From: SpSt-501 sp037481615 | GTDB lineage: Bacteria > Desulfobacterota > Desulfobacteria > Desulfobacterales > SpSt-501 | Reading direction: 5' to 3' (one strand) | Assembly: GCA_037481615.1 (NCBI GenBank) | Contig: JBBFLI010000021.1 | DNA: 64,000 nt | Shown here: piece by piece, positions 52,447 to 60,706 of the stretch | How positions within the stretch are numbered: position 1 is the first letter of the stretch | How the letters are laid out: each line of letters starts with the position of its first letter | Notes under the pieces: model-generated | Databases searched by the model: none | The model's input: only the letters and a program-made list of their open reading frames with translations | What the model was told of the DNA's origin: nothing | Made by a program: the position numbers and the translations under genes

Positions 52447-52905
52447 ATGGCGCTCAAGGTTGAATCGCCAAGCTTTGCCGAAGGGGCGATGATCCCCCGC
52501 AGGCACACCTGCGACGGCGAGGATGTCTCCCCCGAGCTGTCCTGGAGCGGGGCACCCGCCGGGACCCGCTCCTTCGCCCTGATCTGTGACGACCCCGACG
52601 CACCGGCCGGAACTTGGGTCCACTGGGTCCTGTTCAACCTTCCGCCCGAAGTGAATCGACTCCCCGAAGCCATGCCTCCCCAGCCGAAGTTGCCGGGAGG
52701 CGGCTGCCAGGGGAAAAACGACTTCCGTCGCCTCGGCTACGGCGGCCCCTGCCCTCCGGGGGGGACCCACCGGTATTTCTTCAAGCTCTATGCGCTGGAT
52801 TCGCTGCTCCCGCTCGAGCCGGGAATCACGAAGCGTGAGCTCGAGGCGGCCATGAAGGGGCACATCCTGGCGGAGGCGAGCCTGATGGGGAGATACCGGC
52901 GCTGA
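52447..52905 (+). CDS. YbhB/YbcL-family PEBP-like protein
   Basis: The 152-residue protein shows the phosphatidylethanolamine-binding-protein signature: IPRRHTCDGEDVSPELSWSGAP, ALICDDPDAPAGTWVHWVLFNLP and GYGGPCPPGGTHRYFFKLYALD. These form the conserved anion-binding pocket. It lacks a signal peptide, so it is cytoplasmic, as in E. coli YbhB. The biochemical role of bacterial members is not established. AAAGGAGG precedes the ATG. Confidence 0.93.
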   Translation: MALKVESPSFAEGAMIPRRHTCDGEDVSPELSWSGAPAGTRSFALICDDPDAPAGTWVHWVLFNLPPEVNRLPEAMPPQPKLPGGGCQGKNDFRRLGYGGPCPPGGTHRYFFKLYALDSLLPLEPGITKRELEAAMKGHILAEASLMGRYRR

Positions 52906-52917
52906 AAAGTGAAGGCG

Positions 52918-53184
52918 CTATCGCCGAGTAGGCGTTTCGGGGCACTCCGGGTCCCCGGCCGGAATGCCCCCCCCCGGCCGCACCGCGGGGAAAGGCAGGC
53001 GCTGCAGGGGGGAGCGCAGGTGATAGAGGGCGTGGAGGAGACTTCGCCGCCGGTTGGAGGACCATCCCACGGCGATCACGATCGCAAGGGCCGCGGCGAT
53101 GAACAAGGCCCCGATCAGCAGGCGAAGCAGGAACAAGGAAAGCTCCGGTCGTTTGACGGGGAAACCGTGTTTCGCTTGTATCAC
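52918..53184 (-). CDS. Small membrane protein, tentative
   Basis: From a GTG at 53184 an 88-residue frame contains one convincing transmembrane helix (FLLRLLIGALFIAAALAIVI, about residues 18-40) followed by a basic, Pro-rich tail. The codon pattern fits a real gene, but the tail is of low complexity and there is no strong ribosome site. It converges on the PEBP gene with 12 bases between stops. Function is unknown. Confidence 0.5.
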   Translation of the reverse strand: MIQAKHGFPVKRPELSLFLLRLLIGALFIAAALAIVIAVGWSSNRRRSLLHALYHLRSPLQRLPFPAVRPGGGIPAGDPECPETPTRR

Positions 53185-53252
53185 GGCCCCGTTTACGGGA
53201 AAAGAGGTTTCTCGCAGGAGGGGTCGCGCTTGCAGGTCTTCCGGGCGGTCGC

Positions 53253-54257
53253 GTGCGCGTAACGATCGGCCTGTCGCTTCACCGCCCCGAGATGGTCCCC
53301 TGGACCGCCGCGGCGATCGCGGGCCACGAGGCGGTTTTCTTGGAGGAGCCCCCCGACCCCGCCTTCCGTGGAATGCTCGAGGGCGCGCTCCCGGTCGACG
53401 AATACCTCCGCACGATCGACACCGAATACCCCGCCTTCAGCCGCGACATGTGCCGTCTCCTGCGAAAGCTGCACGCGGAAGGCACGAGGATCCACCAGGT
53501 CGAACCCTTTCTCGAAATCCTTCTCGACATCCACGAGTTCTTCGCCGCGGGTCACCGCCCCACGGAAATCGCCCCCGGTTCCATCCACCATCTCGTCTAT
53601 CAGGCCGAGCGCGCGGCCACAGCGGCGCTCCTCGACTACTACCAGGCTGCGGCCGCGGGGACTTTCGAGGAGGCCGTCCGTGCCGTGCTGCGCTTTGCGC
53701 GGGCGGATGCCGCCCGTTTCCGGCTGCGCGACACGCTCCGCGCCCAGGCGCTCGCGCCTTTGCTCGCACGGTACGCATCCTCCTACGTGGAGGCGGGCTG
53801 GATCCATGCGCGGCTGCCGGTGGTCTTGCGCCGCCACCTGCCGCCCACCTTCGAAGTGCGCCCCATCCGGCTTCCGTGCCGGGCGCTTGCCTCAACCGGA
53901 ATGCGCCGCTTCACTTACTCCCCCGGCGACCGGCTCACCCTTCGCTTCATTTTCCGACCCCGCTTCCGCGACCCTGCCTGGGAGACCCTTCTAGCGGCAC
54001 GAGCGATGATCCACGCCAAAATTCTGCTCAAGGAGGAGTCGATGGCGGATCCATCCGGCCTGCCGCACCTGCGCGATGAGGCTTTCTGTACGCAGCGGGT
54101 CGAGCGGCTGTCCCTCGAGGATTGCCGGTTTCTCGTCCCCCGTCTGCGGGGGCTCACCACGTCCGAGGCCCGGCGCTTGGTGGAGGAGGCTGCGGCAGGC
54201 AGAACCGGTCTCTTGCCCCCTGACGATCCGAAGAGGCCCCTTGCCCCCGCGCCTTGA
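53253..54257 (+). CDS. Hypothetical cytoplasmic protein
   Basis: The gene starts at a GTG (53253) and encodes 334 residues without signal peptide or membrane helices. The N-terminus (RVTIGLSLHRPEMVPWTAAA) and GTRIHQVEPFLEILLDIHEFF look like an alpha/beta fold with a conserved His and Glu; a distant likeness to TraB/erythromycin-esterase-type folds is possible but unproven. The C-terminus is helical and Arg-rich. It lies 73 bases upstream of nosL in the same direction and may belong to that operon. Confidence 0.75.
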   Translation: MRVTIGLSLHRPEMVPWTAAAIAGHEAVFLEEPPDPAFRGMLEGALPVDEYLRTIDTEYPAFSRDMCRLLRKLHAEGTRIHQVEPFLEILLDIHEFFAAGHRPTEIAPGSIHHLVYQAERAATAALLDYYQAAAAGTFEEAVRAVLRFARADAARFRLRDTLRAQALAPLLARYASSYVEAGWIHARLPVVLRRHLPPTFEVRPIRLPCRALASTGMRRFTYSPGDRLTLRFIFRPRFRDPAWETLLAARAMIHAKILLKEESMADPSGLPHLRDEAFCTQRVERLSLEDCRFLVPRLRGLTTSEARRLVEEAAAGRTGLLPPDDPKRPLAPAP

Positions 54258-54330
54258 CCGGAAGCCCCCCCTGGTGCATGAATACAGAGGGCATCGACGG
54301 ATTTCCGGGGGGCATGCGGGAGATCTTGCC

Positions 54331-54810
54331 GTGAAAAGAAGAGCGCTTGTGCCGCTGCTTGCCTTGCTGGCGTCGATCGCCGCCGTGGCTTTTGCAGCCG
54401 ATCCCCCCGCGCCGAAGCCGGGGCCGAAGGACAAATGCCCCGTATGCGGCATGTTCGTTGCGAAGTACCCGGACTGGATCGCCGCAATCGTCTTCCGCGA
54501 CGGCTCGGTGGTGTTCTTTGACGGGGTCAAGGACATGCTGAAGTATCGTTTCCGCATCGACCGTTACGGCCGCGGGAAGAAGCCGGAAGACATCGAGCGC
54601 GTCTTCGTCACCGATTACTACCGCCTCGAGCCGATCGACGGGCGTCGGGCGTTTTACGTGCTCGGAAGCGACGTCCTGGGCCCGATGGGAAAGGAACTCA
54701 TCCCCTTCGAGCGCGAGGAGGACGCCCGTGAATTCCTGAAAGACCACCGGGGCGAGGAGATCCTCCCCTTCGAGCGCATCGATGCGGATACGCTCAAACG
54801 CCTCGAATGA
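54331..54810 (+). CDS. NosL family protein
   Basis: GTG 54331, preceded by GGGAG, gives 159 residues. A signal peptide (hydrophobic LVPLLALLASIAAVAFA) precedes KCPVCGMFVAKYPDW with Cys36, Cys39 and Met41, the Cu(I)-binding motif of NosL. VVFFDGVKDMLKY and FYVLGSDVLGPMGKELIPF follow in the usual order. Unlike NosL of denitrifiers no lipobox is visible, so the protein is probably soluble in the periplasm. No nosZ is in the window, so a copper role outside nitrous oxide reduction is inferred. The stop overlaps the next gene (ATGA). Confidence 0.88.
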   Translation: MKRRALVPLLALLASIAAVAFAADPPAPKPGPKDKCPVCGMFVAKYPDWIAAIVFRDGSVVFFDGVKDMLKYRFRIDRYGRGKKPEDIERVFVTDYYRLEPIDGRRAFYVLGSDVLGPMGKELIPFEREEDAREFLKDHRGEEILPFERIDADTLKRLE

Positions 54811-55109
54811 TGACGAAACGAACTCGCACAGCGACCCTGATCTCCACGGCAGCCGCCGCCGCGGCGATCCTCGGCGCAGGCCTCCACGCCGCCTGGGTCA
54901 AGCCGACGGCGCAAGAGGAGCGTGCTGAAGCGCTGCGCGTGACCGAGCGGCTGGAGCTGACCGATCTCTGCCTCTTCCCCGAAGCCCCCCACACGCGGCA
55001 CCCCGCGGTCGCTGACCGTCACGCGGCATTCCATCTTCACCCCCTCGCGTTCGATCCCCACCCCACGGGGATGATCGTTCGCCCGCCGCATACCCTCCGG
55101 ACGCCGTGA
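54807..55109 (+). CDS. Small anchored protein of the NosL operon
   Basis: This 100-residue protein has one N-terminal hydrophobic segment (TATLISTAAAAAAILGAGLH) and an external domain with LELTDLCLFPEAPHTRHPAV and a His-rich stretch (HAAFHLHPLAFDPHP). I recall proteins with the same TDLCLF...TRH pattern beside nosL-like genes in deltaproteobacteria, but no function. The His and Cys residues could bind metal. It overlaps both neighbours by four bases (ATGA before, GTGA after), so it is an integral part of the operon. Confidence 0.8.
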   Translation: MMTKRTRTATLISTAAAAAAILGAGLHAAWVKPTAQEERAEALRVTERLELTDLCLFPEAPHTRHPAVADRHAAFHLHPLAFDPHPTGMIVRPPHTLRTP

Positions 55110-56242
55110 CGCTTCTCGCCCGTCAGCGAAGGCTTTTCGGACTCGCCCTCGCCGCGATCCTCCGCCACCGCTCGAGGCACCTGCCCTTCGTCCTCTTCTA
55201 CACCGCGCTCGTTTTCGTATGGGCCTCGGTCGTCTTCTGCACCGACGCCCTGAAGCGCGAGGCGCGCCTTCTCCTCCGGGCGGCCCCCGAGATCGTCGTC
55301 CAGCGGCTGGTCGCCGGGCGCCAGGAACTCATCGCCGCCCACCACCTTGCGCCGCTGCAACGCATTCCGGGGGTGAGCCATGTCCGGGGTCGGCTCTGGG
55401 GCTATCATTTCGACGAGGCGACGGGGGCGAATCTCACCGTGGCCGCCGCAAACGATTCCCGGCTCGCGCCGGGCGAGGTGGCGATCGGCCGCGGGGTCGC
55501 CCGCCTCCTCGGGGCGGACGCCGGGGAGACGATCTCCCTGCGCGATACGCACGGGGATGCCCGATCCTTTCGAGTCGCGGAGGTTTTCTCCGCGGCCTCG
55601 GAACTTGCCACCGCCGATCTCATCGAAATGACGCCCGCGGACCTGCGCCTTCTTCTCGGCGTGCCCGAGGGGTTCTTCACCGACATTGCTCTGCGGGTTG
55701 CGAACGAAAACGAGCGCCGGGTCGTCGCCGCCAAGATCCGCAGCCTCGTCCCGGAAAGCCGTGCGATCCTGCGCGAAGACATCGCCCGGACCTACGAGGA
55801 ACTCTTCGATTGGCGCGCGGGGCTTCTCTTTTGGGTTTTTTCCTCGCTTGCGGCGGCCCTTCTCGTATTCGCCTGGGACCAGGCGGCGGGGATCGGGGGG
55901 GAGGAAAAGCGGGAGATCGGAATCTTGAAGGCCGTCGGATGGGAAATCCCCGAGGTGCTGGCCCTCAAGACCTGGGAAAGCCTGATCATCGCTTCGGCTT
56001 GTTTTCTGGGGGGGATGACCCTCGCGTATGTTCATGTCTTTTCCGCCGGGGCCCTTCTCTTCGCCCCGCTGCTGAAAGGCTGGGCGGTGCTCTACCCCCG
56101 TTTTGCGCTCGTTCCGGCGATCGATCCCCCCCAGATCTTGCTCCTCTTCGGCGTGGCCGTCGTCCCCTATCTTGCAGCCACGGGGGTCCCCTGCTGGCGA
56201 GCGGCGGCCGCGGAGCCGGAGCAGCTTTTGAGGCAGGCATGA
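55106..56242 (+). CDS. ABC permease, FtsX-like
   Basis: The 378-residue protein starts at a GTG overlapping the previous stop. It has an N-terminal helix (LPFVLFYTALVFVWASVVF), a periplasmic domain of about 200 residues, and three C-terminal helices (LFWVFSSLAAALLVFAW, SLIIASACFLGGMTLAYVHV, ILLLFGVAVVPYLAATGVP). GEEKREIGILKAVGWEIPEV is the coupling motif. It pairs with the ATPase encoded next and is thought to move or release a substrate at the outer face of the inner membrane, perhaps a metal or protein handled by NosL. Confidence 0.9.
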   Translation: MTLLARQRRLFGLALAAILRHRSRHLPFVLFYTALVFVWASVVFCTDALKREARLLLRAAPEIVVQRLVAGRQELIAAHHLAPLQRIPGVSHVRGRLWGYHFDEATGANLTVAAANDSRLAPGEVAIGRGVARLLGADAGETISLRDTHGDARSFRVAEVFSAASELATADLIEMTPADLRLLLGVPEGFFTDIALRVANENERRVVAAKIRSLVPESRAILREDIARTYEELFDWRAGLLFWVFSSLAAALLVFAWDQAAGIGGEEKREIGILKAVGWEIPEVLALKTWESLIIASACFLGGMTLAYVHVFSAGALLFAPLLKGWAVLYPRFALVPAIDPPQILLLFGVAVVPYLAATGVPCWRAAAAEPEQLLRQA

Positions 56243-56925
56243 TCGTCGCAGACCGCGTGACGAAAATCTTCAACCGGGGGCGCCCCGAGGAGTTCACGGC
56301 CCTCTCGGGGGTGAGCCTCACGATCACCGCCGGCGAGGCCGTGGTGTTGATGGGGCCGAGCGGCTCGGGCAAGACGACCCTGCTTTCCATTCTGGGTGCG
56401 CTCTCCCGACCCACCTCCGGACGGGTGCAGGTGGAGGGCCGGGAAATCACCCGTTTGCCGGAGAAGAGCCTGTCGTCGATCCGGCGCCGGACCTTCGGCT
56501 TCGTCTTCCCGCAGCCGCACCTGGTGCGCGGCATGCGGGTCATCGACAACGTCATGCTGCCCGCGCTTCCGGTGCGCGAACCGGAAGACGGCCTGCGGGA
56601 GCGCGCGCAAAAGCTGCTCGAACGCCTGGGTCTGGGATGCCGCGCCCGGGCCCGGGCGGAGACACTCTCCAGCGGCGAGGCCCAGCGGGTCGCACTCGCA
56701 CGGGCGTTGATTTTCGAACCGAAGATCGTGATCGCCGATGAGCCCACGGCCCATCTGGACACCGCGCGGGCCTCCGAGTTGATCGCTCTTCTCGCATCGC
56801 TTCCGGCGGAGGGCAAAACCCTCGTGATCGCCAGCCACGATCCCCTGGTCGCCGAGGCGCCCTTCGTCGACCGGATCCTTCCCATGCGCGACGGGCGCCT
56901 CCTCAAGCCGGACTTGAGCCCATGA
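56239..56925 (+). CDS. ABC ATPase, LolD/MacB-like
   Basis: ATG 56239 overlaps the permease stop and gives 228 residues with Walker A GPSGSGKTT, a Q-loop written FVFPQPHLV, signature LSSGEAQR and Walker B KIVIADEPTAHLD. The signature has Ser-Ser-Gly-Glu in place of the common Ser-Gly-Gly-Gln. It energises the adjoining FtsX-like permease. Its stop overlaps the start of the polytopic membrane protein. Confidence 0.93.
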   Translation: MIVADRVTKIFNRGRPEEFTALSGVSLTITAGEAVVLMGPSGSGKTTLLSILGALSRPTSGRVQVEGREITRLPEKSLSSIRRRTFGFVFPQPHLVRGMRVIDNVMLPALPVREPEDGLRERAQKLLERLGLGCRARARAETLSSGEAQRVALARALIFEPKIVIADEPTAHLDTARASELIALLASLPAEGKTLVIASHDPLVAEAPFVDRILPMRDGRLLKPDLSP

Positions 56926-57923
56926 TCTCCTCGCCCGCGGCGCTCGTCCTGCAGGGGTTTTCCGCCCTGGTCTTCGTCGCTCTCGCCTGCGCCGGTTTCT
57001 GGGCCTATCGCATTTCCGAGGGCTGGGATCCGCAAAGCGCATCCGAGGGGCAGCTTCTGCTCGAGCGCCGGACCTGGCTGGTGTCATCCATCGTTTCCCG
57101 TGTGTGCCTGGCCCAGGGGCTCTCGCTTTTCCTGTTCATCCACACCGCAGACAGCCTGCATCGCGTTTTGCCGGGGGCCATGTGCGCGGCAGGCAGTTTG
57201 AACGCCGGCGACTCGGGCTATGCGGCGCTGGCGCTGAAAACGCTGAACGCGATCCTCTGCGGCCTCTGGCTCCTCCTCCACCGCGTTGACCGCCTGACGG
57301 ATCAGATGCCCCTCGTTCGCAGCCGCTGCAAGCTGCTTCTCGGAATGATCCCCCTTTCCGCCTTTGAGGCCGAGCTCCAGTGGGACTACTTCCGAAGCCT
57401 CCGCGGCGACAGGCTCACCTCCTGCTGCGATGTTCTCTTCAGCACGGAGGGGGGGGGCATGCTCGCCTGGGTTTCTTCCCTGCCGGTTCTGCCCTTGGAG
57501 GTTTTTTTCTTCGCCGTCATGGTGTTTGTCTTGGCGTCGGGGCTCCTTTTTCTTCGGCGTCGAAAGGGGGAAATGGCCTTTGCCGTTTCGGGGCTCCTGT
57601 CCTTCCCGCTCAACCTGGCCGCATTGATCGCGTTCGTCTCCCCTTACCTCTACGAGCTTCCCACCCACCATTGCCCCTTCTGCATCCTGCAGGGGGAATA
57701 CGGTTACATCGGCTACCTCGTCTACGCTTCGATCCTGGGCGGTGTTCTCTGCGCGGCCGGCGTGGCCCTGTTGTCCCGCTACCGAAGCCTGACGGGCCTC
57801 GAGGATATTTTGCCCCTCAAGCTCGTCCGGCTGGTCGCCGCCGGGCTCTCCTTCCATGCCCTTTGGACCGTCATCGTGATCTGGGCCGTTTTTTCCTCGA
57901 ACCTGATCCTGGTCGAGTTCTGA
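56922..57923 (+). CDS. Cys-bearing polytopic membrane protein of the NosL operon
   Basis: The 333-residue protein has about seven to eight hydrophobic segments. Cys residues cluster at or near membrane boundaries: AMCAAGSLNAG (about residue 87), LTSCCDVLF (about 168) and HHCPFCILQGEYGYIGY (CPFC about 251-254). The CPFC pair is thioredoxin-like and the His/Cys set could also bind copper. I recall similar proteins next to nosL-type ABC genes in related genomes. It is the last of five genes joined by four-base overlaps, so a shared function, perhaps metal delivery or thiol exchange, is inferred. Confidence 0.82.
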   Translation: MISSPAALVLQGFSALVFVALACAGFWAYRISEGWDPQSASEGQLLLERRTWLVSSIVSRVCLAQGLSLFLFIHTADSLHRVLPGAMCAAGSLNAGDSGYAALALKTLNAILCGLWLLLHRVDRLTDQMPLVRSRCKLLLGMIPLSAFEAELQWDYFRSLRGDRLTSCCDVLFSTEGGGMLAWVSSLPVLPLEVFFFAVMVFVLASGLLFLRRRKGEMAFAVSGLLSFPLNLAALIAFVSPYLYELPTHHCPFCILQGEYGYIGYLVYASILGGVLCAAGVALLSRYRSLTGLEDILPLKLVRLVAAGLSFHALWTVIVIWAVFSSNLILVEF

Positions 57924-58066
57924 AAAGCCCGGGGTTTCGGCGCGCGGATCTTCTTGCCTTGTCGTCTCTTGATCACGATCGGAAAGCGGCATATAGCTTG
58001 CCTGCGATCGCCTCCCAGGCGTTCCGCCCAAAGAACACCCCCACCGCTGGACCGGGAGACCCGAAA

Positions 58067-58309
58067 ATGACCCTTCTCGAAAGCCTCAAAACCCTTGCCC
58101 TTTTCCTGATCGCTGCAGCCCTTTTCACCCTCTCCTGGGTCTTCTACGACGTCATGGGAAAACACTCTCGTTATGTCGCCGTGGATATCGACCAAGAGGC
58201 GATCGTCATTCTCGACACCCACACCGGCTTCACCTGGAGCAGACCCCTCGAAGTGCTCGAGAGCGCAAACCCCGTCGCCTTCCATGCGGCGACGGGGCGT
58301 CCAAGATGA
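58067..58309 (+). CDS. Small membrane-anchored protein
   Basis: ATG 58067, behind GGGAG, encodes 80 residues with one N-terminal helix (LKTLALFLIAAALFTLSWVF) and a short external domain rich in Asp and Val (YVAVDIDQEAIVILDTHTG). No family was recognised. It stands 143 bases after the NosL operon and may or may not share its transcript. Its final codons form a GC-rich hairpin (58270-58297), so the 3' end doubles as a structural element. Confidence 0.65.
   Translation: MTLLESLKTLALFLIAAALFTLSWVFYDVMGKHSRYVAVDIDQEAIVILDTHTGFTWSRPLEVLESANPVAFHAATGRPR
58270..58297 (+). terminator. Perfect GC-rich hairpin at a gene end
   Basis: CCCCGTCGCC (58270-58279) pairs with GGCGACGGGG (58288-58297) over an eight-base loop. 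No U-run follows; it may protect or attenuate the transcript. Confidence 0.4.
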
Positions 58310-58380
58310 GATAATCCCGCCAGCTGCCCCGGGGATGACGGAACGGGCGGCACCCTCAACTTCCCGAGGAGAAGACGGCG

Positions 58381-59607
58381 ATGAGAAGACTCCATTACGG
58401 GTGGGTGGTCATTTTCATGGGCATGCTCACGACCATCGCCGCTCACGGCTTCGGGCGCATGGCTTACACGATCATTCTGCCGGCGATGAAGGATGGGCTG
58501 GGGTTCGACTACACCCAGCTCGGCCTGCTCGGGACGGGAAACTTCGTGGGCTACCTCGGCATGGCCATCGTGGGCGGGTTCCTGGCGGCGCGGTTCGGAA
58601 CCCGTTTCGTCATCGGCTGTGCGCTGCTCGTGCTTGCCTTCTCGCTTGCGGCGACCGGCCTGGCCGAGAGCTTCGGCTTCGCCCTCGCCATGCGCTTCGC
58701 CACGGGGCTGGCCAACGGGGCGGCTTATGTCCCGGCCATGGCTTTGGGGTCGGCCTGGTTTGCGATTCGCCGCCGCGGGTTTGCGACCGGGATCGTCTCC
58801 GGCGGGATCGGCGCAGGCACGATGATCTCCGGCCTGTTGGTTCCGCCTATCATCGCCGCCCAGGGCGTGGAGGGGTGGCGCACGGCCTGGATGCTCCTGG
58901 GGGGGATCGCGCTTGCGATCGCCTTCCTCGTTATTCTTTTCATCCGCAGCCGGCCGGAGGAAAAGGGGCTTCTCCCCGTGGGGGCAACCGCGGGAGCCTC
59001 CCCGGCCGCCGCAGTTCCCGCAGCCAAAGTCTCCGCGCTCGACTGGTCAGCCGTCTACCGCCGGGGGGCCGTGTGGTACTTGGGACTCGTCTATTTCTTC
59101 TACGGCGCCTCTTACATCATCTACATGACTTTCTTTGCGGCCTACCTCGTGAAGGAAATCGGCATGAACCAGGCTTTCGCCGGGGGACTTTGGGCCGCCG
59201 TGGGCGCACTGAGCACTTTCTGCGGCATCCTCTGGGGCGGGATCTCCGACCGCATCGGCCGCAGCCGCGGTGCCGCCCTCGCCTACTCCGTTCTCGCCCT
59301 CGCCTACGCCGTCTATGCGCTCGTCAAATCCCCGGCAGGGTTCATCCTCTCCGCCGGGCTGTTCGGGCTCAGCGCTTGGAGCATACCGACCATCATGGCC
59401 GCGACGGCGGGCGATTATGTCGGTGCGCGTCTCGCCCCCGCGGCCCTGGGTTTCATCACCCTCTTCTTCGGGATCGGCCAGGCCGCCGGCCCTGCCTTCG
59501 GCGGCTTTCTCGCCGATGCCACGGGCACCTTCACGGTTCCCTTCCTCGTCGCCGCCGCCATCTCTCTCGCCGGCGCCGCCTCCTCCCTCTTCCTCAAAAA
59601 GCAATGA
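58381..59607 (+). CDS. MFS transporter, YbfB/YjiJ-like
   Basis: The 408-residue protein has twelve hydrophobic segments, with the first containing RLHYGWVVIFMGMLTTIAAHGFGRMAYTIILP split around a conserved FGR. The usual MFS loop motif appears between helices 2 and 3 (GGFLAARFGTR) and again in the second half (WGGISDRIGRSRG). This layout matches the YbfB/oxalate-formate-antiporter-like branch. The substrate, likely an organic anion, is not readable. GAGGAG precedes the ATG. Confidence 0.9.
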   Translation: MRRLHYGWVVIFMGMLTTIAAHGFGRMAYTIILPAMKDGLGFDYTQLGLLGTGNFVGYLGMAIVGGFLAARFGTRFVIGCALLVLAFSLAATGLAESFGFALAMRFATGLANGAAYVPAMALGSAWFAIRRRGFATGIVSGGIGAGTMISGLLVPPIIAAQGVEGWRTAWMLLGGIALAIAFLVILFIRSRPEEKGLLPVGATAGASPAAAVPAAKVSALDWSAVYRRGAVWYLGLVYFFYGASYIIYMTFFAAYLVKEIGMNQAFAGGLWAAVGALSTFCGILWGGISDRIGRSRGAALAYSVLALAYAVYALVKSPAGFILSAGLFGLSAWSIPTIMAATAGDYVGARLAPAALGFITLFFGIGQAAGPAFGGFLADATGTFTVPFLVAAAISLAGAASSLFLKKQ

Positions 59608-60200
59608 AGGGACGTCCATTCTCATATCATTAACCCAACCCGCCCCAAAAGCAGAAAATGCTGGCGTTCGCGGAATTTTCGCAGGATTGAGGAAGAACAA
59701 AAAAGCTCAAACCTCAATTCGGTCAAAGCCTCGAGGCAGCTGGTGCCGAAGGAAAAACTCGAATGCCTACGGACCTAATATAATCAGATCGTTGTGAACG
59801 CATTTGTGCAGCTGAAAGTCAGGTCCAAAACTGAGGCTTTTGGCCTTCACTTGCCTCGCTTATCACAAGATCTTTTATGCCACATAATATTCGTATGCTA
59901 GAAATCCCTATCCATGGCGCACTCCGGTGGTGACGATTCCAGAGCGTAGCCACCCCTCTCTCCTTCAGGCGGCGGCCTTTCCTCGTTTGCGGAAAGGGTG
60001 CCGCTTACCCTTTGCGGCAAACCCGATCACCCGGCGGGTCGAGAATCGCCGATTACGAAGACAACCTCGATCTTCCCCGGGATCGCCCAGCCGACGAGGC
60101 GGGATTTCAAGCGGATCGAAAAGTGTCGCCGGGGGCTATAGCGATCAAAAAGGCCTGAAGCAGGCCTGCCGATCCCGCCGGCTCCGCCCCCCTATCCGCT
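59608..60200 (+). other. Gene-poor 593-bp region, possible insertion scar
   Basis: No convincing gene is seen. Base composition is more AT-rich than the surroundings between about 59620 and 59920, and frames are broken. Around 59927-59960 a short frame reads TIPERSHPS, which resembles pieces I associate with IS21-type transposase ends, but it is too short to assign. A minus-strand terminator occupies its right end (60146-60167). Confidence 0.45.
60146..60167 (-). terminator. Intrinsic terminator of the 155-residue gene
   Basis: Read on the minus strand, AGGCCT (60167-60162) pairs with AGGCCT (60156-60151) over a five-base loop and is followed by TTTTT made up partly by 60150-60147. It lies 34 bases past the stop at 60201. 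Confidence 0.6.
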
Positions 60201-60668
60201 CTACGATATCCTCTTCAACCGGTAATGCAGGTGGTCGTTCCAGCCGGTCATCTCGTCCAGCTCGCGCCGCGTCGCAAATCCCAGGACCTTCTTCTGGAAG
60301 AAGTCCACGGTAAGGCACATGTGGAATGTGCGGTTCCACAGGATCGAGGGGGCGATGATGGAGAGCTCCTCTCCGAAGTAGTACTCCTCGGAAAGGCACA
60401 GCTGGACGGATTCCAGGAGGATGTCCTGGATAATGGAGAGCTCGGGCTCCTCGCCGAAAAAGTTCCGCCACTTCACGACGAAGGACTCGCCCAGGCTCTC
60501 GATGAGGCGGTCTTCGCCTGCTTGACGGATAAGCTCGGGGGCAAACCCATCCATACAGACGTCGCTTATCGCCCTTTTCATATAAAACTTTAGCGATATC
60601 AATGAGTTTGCCAAATCGTGGCTCTCGACAAGGGCATGCCGGAAGGTATAAAAGGGCGCCTTGCTCAC
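60201..60668 (-). CDS. Hypothetical cytoplasmic protein
   Basis: A 155-residue frame starts at GTG 60668; an internal ATG at 60581 (126 residues) is possible because the DNA just upstream is AT-rich. The protein is soluble, with two Trp-rich helical stretches (FVVKWRNFFGEE, LDEMTGWNDHLHYRL) and several Cys, none in a known motif. A terminator right behind it supports a real gene. It is divergent from the GNAT gene with only 38 bases between starts, so the two may share control. No family was recognised. Confidence 0.65.
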   Translation of the reverse strand: MSKAPFYTFRHALVESHDLANSLISLKFYMKRAISDVCMDGFAPELIRQAGEDRLIESLGESFVVKWRNFFGEEPELSIIQDILLESVQLCLSEEYYFGEELSIIAPSILWNRTFHMCLTVDFFQKKVLGFATRRELDEMTGWNDHLHYRLKRIS

Positions 60669-60706
60669 CGGCCGGCTCCGAGAACCGCAAGGAGCCTATC
60701 CCCCCC

